Source of the DNA: Pseudomonas sp. RIT-PI-r
GTDB lineage: Bacteria; Pseudomonadota; Gammaproteobacteria; Pseudomonadales; Pseudomonadaceae
Assembly: GCF_001297015.1 (NCBI RefSeq)
Contig: NZ_LIGE01000023.1
Location: 248,001-312,000, forward strand
Length of the DNA stretch: 64,000 nt
Direction of reading: 5' to 3'
The position numbers were made by a program, and so were the translations under genes. The notes beneath the pieces are model-generated. The model did no database searches. It saw nothing but the letters and a program-made list of their open reading frames with translations, and had not been told where the DNA came from. Of this stretch, positions 61,161 through 64,000 are shown piece after piece (position 1 is the first letter of the stretch; every line of letters starts with the position of its first letter).

Positions 61161-63295
61161 CCTTTACGGGCCTTGCGCTGGCGACGCGTGATCAATAGCA
61201 ACGTAGCAGCGCTGACCAACACCATCGCGCCGATCTGCACTGGCCACTTGTACGGCCGTAGCGAGGAGCGCGCGGCATCGGTGACCTGGGTGACGTAGCG
61301 CTTATCGGCGTTTTCGAAATCCGGATACGGGCATTGATTACCGAAATCCACCGCCCACGGCACGAACGGGCCTTCCTTGACGTAACGCTGATACAGCGCA
61401 CTTTGATCTTCCAGGCTGCTGTTCCAGCCCGCTGCGTTGCACAGCACGGCGGCAAACGCCTGACTGGTGTGCGGCAGATTGTCGGCGGCGCGACTGGCGA
61501 GTTCGGTGGTGACAAAACGATAGTGATAACGCTGATCCGGTTTCGCTTCGCTGGCCTGCTGACGTTTTACTTCGGACTCAGAAACCAGCGGGCCGACTTT
61601 CAGCTCGGCGCCTTCCAGTGAATAGTTGCCACCAAACGTGGCGTAGTCCGGCGCCATCTCGTAACCGAGAATGTCCATGCCCCACTCCCGCGCCGTCCAC
61701 GCCGCGTTATACAGCGCACCGGCGCGTTTGGTCGGCCACCACGCCGAGTCGGCTTTCAAGCGTTGCTGACCGTAAAGCCGAGCCTTGTTTTGCAGGTCTG
61801 GATTATCGAAATAGCCGACCGCATCGGCGTAATGCCCTTCGCGCAGCAAGCGCCGACCGAGCAAATTGCGCAAGCTGGCAGCGACGGGCAACGGCACGTA
61901 GTTATCGCGCTCCTGCTGAGTCAGCGCAGGTGGCGCCGGCACGTTATCGTCGACGTATTTTTTCAGCTCATCGACGGTCAACACGCGCTCGGCCACCGTC
62001 GCTGCATCGAACCAGTAAGTGCTGTTGCTGCGATACAGCTGCACGAACGCTTGCAGGTATTCGCCGCGCTGCAGGGCGAGAATCGCGCTTTCACCTTCGA
62101 CCCGGCATTTCGGCTGCAGGCTCTCGTAGGCCCAGTCCGGAGTGCGGCGATAACCCCAATCTTCTTTCTGCGGGAAGGCTTGCGCGGCTTTCGAGTAGGC
62201 AGCAGCAGCGCCATTTTTATCGCCGTCACGCACCGCCAGTTTCGCTCGCAGCCACCACGCGAGTCCGCCGTCGCCGGCGTTTTCGAGGAAGGCCTTGGCG
62301 CCCACGTAATCGCCCTGTTGATAACTCATCGCCGCCAGACGATCAGCATTTTCCAGGCTGCCACGGGTGCTGTTTTGCAGCAGCTTCACCAGTTTCTTTT
62401 CGTTCGGCGGTTCGTCGCCAAACGACCAGCCCTGGCGACTGACCAAGGACGCCGTGACCAGTTGCTGCACCGATTTGTGCTGAAGCAATTCGGCCAGTTC
62501 GGCCTCGGGCAATTCCGCCAGTTCATTCATCAATTGCTTGAGCGAGGTGTAACCCACGGCGGAACCGTGCAGATTCTGCGCTTCATACAATTCGATGGCG
62601 CCGTTCCAGTCGCCCGCAGCGCGCACCACCCGCGCTTCTTCGCCGAGACTGGCGACGCCCAATTCCAGCGGATCGCTGAAACCGTCGATGCTCAGTTGCC
62701 GGGCCTGACGGAACGCATCACGCGATCGCTCCAGCGCAACCACCTTATCTCCGGCCTCGCTGCTCATGGCGAACAACGTACGCCCGAGAGAATACGCAGC
62801 CCAGGTGCTGCGAAGCGGACGCTGATCAGCCGGCAGCGCCAGCAGCTTGTTGAAATATTCGACGGCGAGTTGATGATTGCCCGTGGCAAACGCGACTGCG
62901 CCGGCCACGTACAAACGGATTTCCGCCGGCAGGCTCGCGCCCTGCACCTCGACCTGATGCGCATCGGTCAGCCCGCGCAGTTGCTTGACCAGCACTTGCT
63001 GCTCGGCGCTCAAACCCAGCTGTTCGGCTTTCTCCCGCGCCTCGGCAGCTTCGTTTTCTTCGCCGTACATATCGTTGGGATTGTGCGTCGCAGCCGTAAC
63101 GTTCTTCAGCCCGGCAATGGCTTTGCCGAGGCGACTGAGTTCGAAATTGAAGTTGCCCTCCGGCAGATCGGCCAGGGTTTGCCCGCGATTGTCGAGCAGG
63201 CGCATCGGGAAGTCGGGGCCGCAGGCCAGCGCCGACCCCAGCGGCACGCAGAGGCTCAGACAGAGCAGATGGCGGGGCCAGTTACGGGTCAACAT
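61157..63295 (-). CDS. Exported helical-repeat (TPR-like) protein with C-terminal anchor
   Basis: A 712-residue protein. A signal peptide (MLTRNWPRHLLCLSL..., cut near ALA-C) is followed by a long helical region with repeats of the TPR/Sel1 type (EYFNKLLALPADQRPLRSTW, then AAYSLGRTLFAMS; GDYVGAKAFLENAGDGGLAWWL) and, at the end, a membrane helix (about 687-704) with a basic tail RRQRKARKG. It could be a periplasmic scaffold tethered to the inner membrane. The start at 63295 has a perfect AGGAGGT site; an open frame upstream to 63445 overlaps the next gene. The function is unknown. Confidence 0.82.
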   Translation of the reverse strand: MLTRNWPRHLLCLSLCVPLGSALACGPDFPMRLLDNRGQTLADLPEGNFNFELSRLGKAIAGLKNVTAATHNPNDMYGEENEAAEAREKAEQLGLSAEQQVLVKQLRGLTDAHQVEVQGASLPAEIRLYVAGAVAFATGNHQLAVEYFNKLLALPADQRPLRSTWAAYSLGRTLFAMSSEAGDKVVALERSRDAFRQARQLSIDGFSDPLELGVASLGEEARVVRAAGDWNGAIELYEAQNLHGSAVGYTSLKQLMNELAELPEAELAELLQHKSVQQLVTASLVSRQGWSFGDEPPNEKKLVKLLQNSTRGSLENADRLAAMSYQQGDYVGAKAFLENAGDGGLAWWLRAKLAVRDGDKNGAAAAYSKAAQAFPQKEDWGYRRTPDWAYESLQPKCRVEGESAILALQRGEYLQAFVQLYRSNSTYWFDAATVAERVLTVDELKKYVDDNVPAPPALTQQERDNYVPLPVAASLRNLLGRRLLREGHYADAVGYFDNPDLQNKARLYGQQRLKADSAWWPTKRAGALYNAAWTAREWGMDILGYEMAPDYATFGGNYSLEGAELKVGPLVSESEVKRQQASEAKPDQRYHYRFVTTELASRAADNLPHTSQAFAAVLCNAAGWNSSLEDQSALYQRYVKEGPFVPWAVDFGNQCPYPDFENADKRYVTQVTDAARSSLRPYKWPVQIGAMVLVSAATLLLITRRQRKARKG

Positions 63296-64000
63296 GCGAA
63301 CCTCCTTGATCAATATGTGCACAGCGCGCCCAACCGATGGCGCGTTGTCCGCCCGCTGGCAAGCGGCCGTCGCGCAGGCGGGTGAAGGTAAGCAGATCCG
63401 GGCCTTGTTGCAATGCATAACCGGCGAGCGCATCGGCGCCTTCACAGCTTTTCGCCTTCAACGTTATTTTCGCCGGCCAGGCACTGTCGAGGTTACCGGG
63501 GTTGTCGAGTTTGATGTCGTAGAGACCGTTGTGTTCGCTGAATGTCACGCCGAGCCGGCTGACCAATTGTTCGCCCCGTGCCACGGCGCGCAACGTGGTC
63601 AGGCTCCAGGCGCGACGATCATTGGCCAGCGGCAGGCGAAACCAGATCAACCCGGCCAGATGCGCTGGCGGCTCGTTTCGCAAGGTCTTGCCCAGTTGCC
63701 GCAATTGCAGGGGATCGGCGAGCAGCTCCCGACGCTCGCCACCGCGCTCGAGCTGCACTTCGCTTTCCACCAGCGGCGCCCCCCCGTCATCCGGCAACAG
63801 CGCCACACCGTAGGCCGGCAGCGCGAGATAAAACGGTTTATCGGTGATTCGCGCCCAGGCCTTGGCCCACTTCAACGCCTGATCAGGATCAAACAGGCCC
63901 CGGCGCGGATCGCTGACGGCGTGGACTTGCAGCACGCTGCTGTCGACGGTTTGCAGAAGTGCAGGCAGTTGCGCACTGTCGAGCCAGGCCGGCAGTGCAG
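63282..64000 (-). CDS. DUF3142 domain-containing protein, 3' part
   Basis: The C-terminal 239 residues or so of a protein whose start lies beyond the window. The segments VHAVSDPRRGLFDPDQALKWAK (in part), KPFYLALPAYGVALL, and AGLIWFRLPLANDRRAWS fit DUF3142, a family with a glycoside-hydrolase-like barrel. Its stop lies 14 bases inside the TPR-like gene start, so the two are co-translated. The substrate is unknown; with an exported helical-repeat partner, an envelope or polysaccharide role is possible. Confidence 0.82.
   Translation of the reverse strand, partial: ALPAWLDSAQLPALLQTVDSSVLQVHAVSDPRRGLFDPDQALKWAKAWARITDKPFYLALPAYGVALLPDDGGAPLVESEVQLERGGERRELLADPLQLRQLGKTLRNEPPAHLAGLIWFRLPLANDRRAWSLTTLRAVARGEQLVSRLGVTFSEHNGLYDIKLDNPGNLDSAWPAKITLKAKSCEGADALAGYALQQGPDLLTFTRLRDGRLPAGGQRAIGWARCAHIDQGGSHVDP

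Noticed and set aside
61763..63385. Open frame of 540 codons on the plus strand opposite the helical-repeat protein gene
   Set aside because: The minus-strand gene has a signal peptide and an excellent ribosome site; the plus-strand frame has neither.

Overview
The window looks like an ordinary chromosomal stretch of a fluorescent Pseudomonas, most likely of the P. fluorescens group. Gene content and order recall P. aeruginosa at several points: pycA/pycB with a divergent LysR gene, hexR, the cobW/DUF1826/zigA cluster, folE2, a gamma carbonic anhydrase with a second dihydroorotase, and a third lipoamide dehydrogenase. Two families of palindromic repeats typical of this group recur between genes. 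I see no rRNA, tRNA, insertion sequence, prophage or CRISPR array. No gene-free stretch exceeds about 300 bases.

Layout. 1-480: the 3' end of a polyamine-type binding protein gene. 628-9943: two tandem paralogous genes for giant proteins (about 1,525 residues each) of the Pseudomonas dermonecrotic-toxin-like (DUF6543-type) class. 9957-13367: a MocR regulator divergent from paiB-like and two GNAT acetyltransferase genes. 13481-16148: a homocysteine S-methyltransferase divergent from a two-gene amino-acid ABC importer that lacks an ATPase gene. 16181-21339: a small HTH regulator and two autotransporters, the second with a shrunken passenger. 21523-25911: two-subunit pyruvate carboxylase (pycB, pycA) and its divergent LysR regulator. 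26211-36783: hexR, a PAS/GGDEF/EAL protein, uvrD, a Tim44-like protein, a SMI1/KNR4 protein, a CPA2 antiporter and an acyl-CoA thioesterase. 36888-38291: pdxY and a DUF3301 protein.

38326-48619 is a zinc-starvation island. It holds two COG0523 GTPases (a CobW-like one and ZigA), DUF1826, two small secreted proteins, an AmiA-type amidase and a six-gene run folE2-znuC-znuB-znuA-gamma-carbonic anhydrase-pyrC2. Two Zur-box-like palindromes lie in its two divergent promoters. The logic is high-affinity metal uptake plus back-ups for zinc-dependent enzymes.

48732-52040: a DUF3617 protein, a cardiolipin synthase and a CfaB-type cyclopropane synthase. 52265-58216 is the most intriguing part: four genes joined by 4-base overlaps that encode three SPFH (HflK/HflC-like) membrane proteins and a P1B-type metal ATPase. 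One SPFH protein starts with a run of 16 histidines, and a Zur-like dyad precedes the operon. 58428 to the end: lpd3, an Lrp/AsnC regulator divergent from a LysE exporter, and a pair encoding a large exported helical-repeat protein and a DUF3142 protein that runs off the window.

Best candidates for something undescribed are the SPFH/metal-ATPase operon and the tandem giant toxin-like proteins with their shared C-terminal module.
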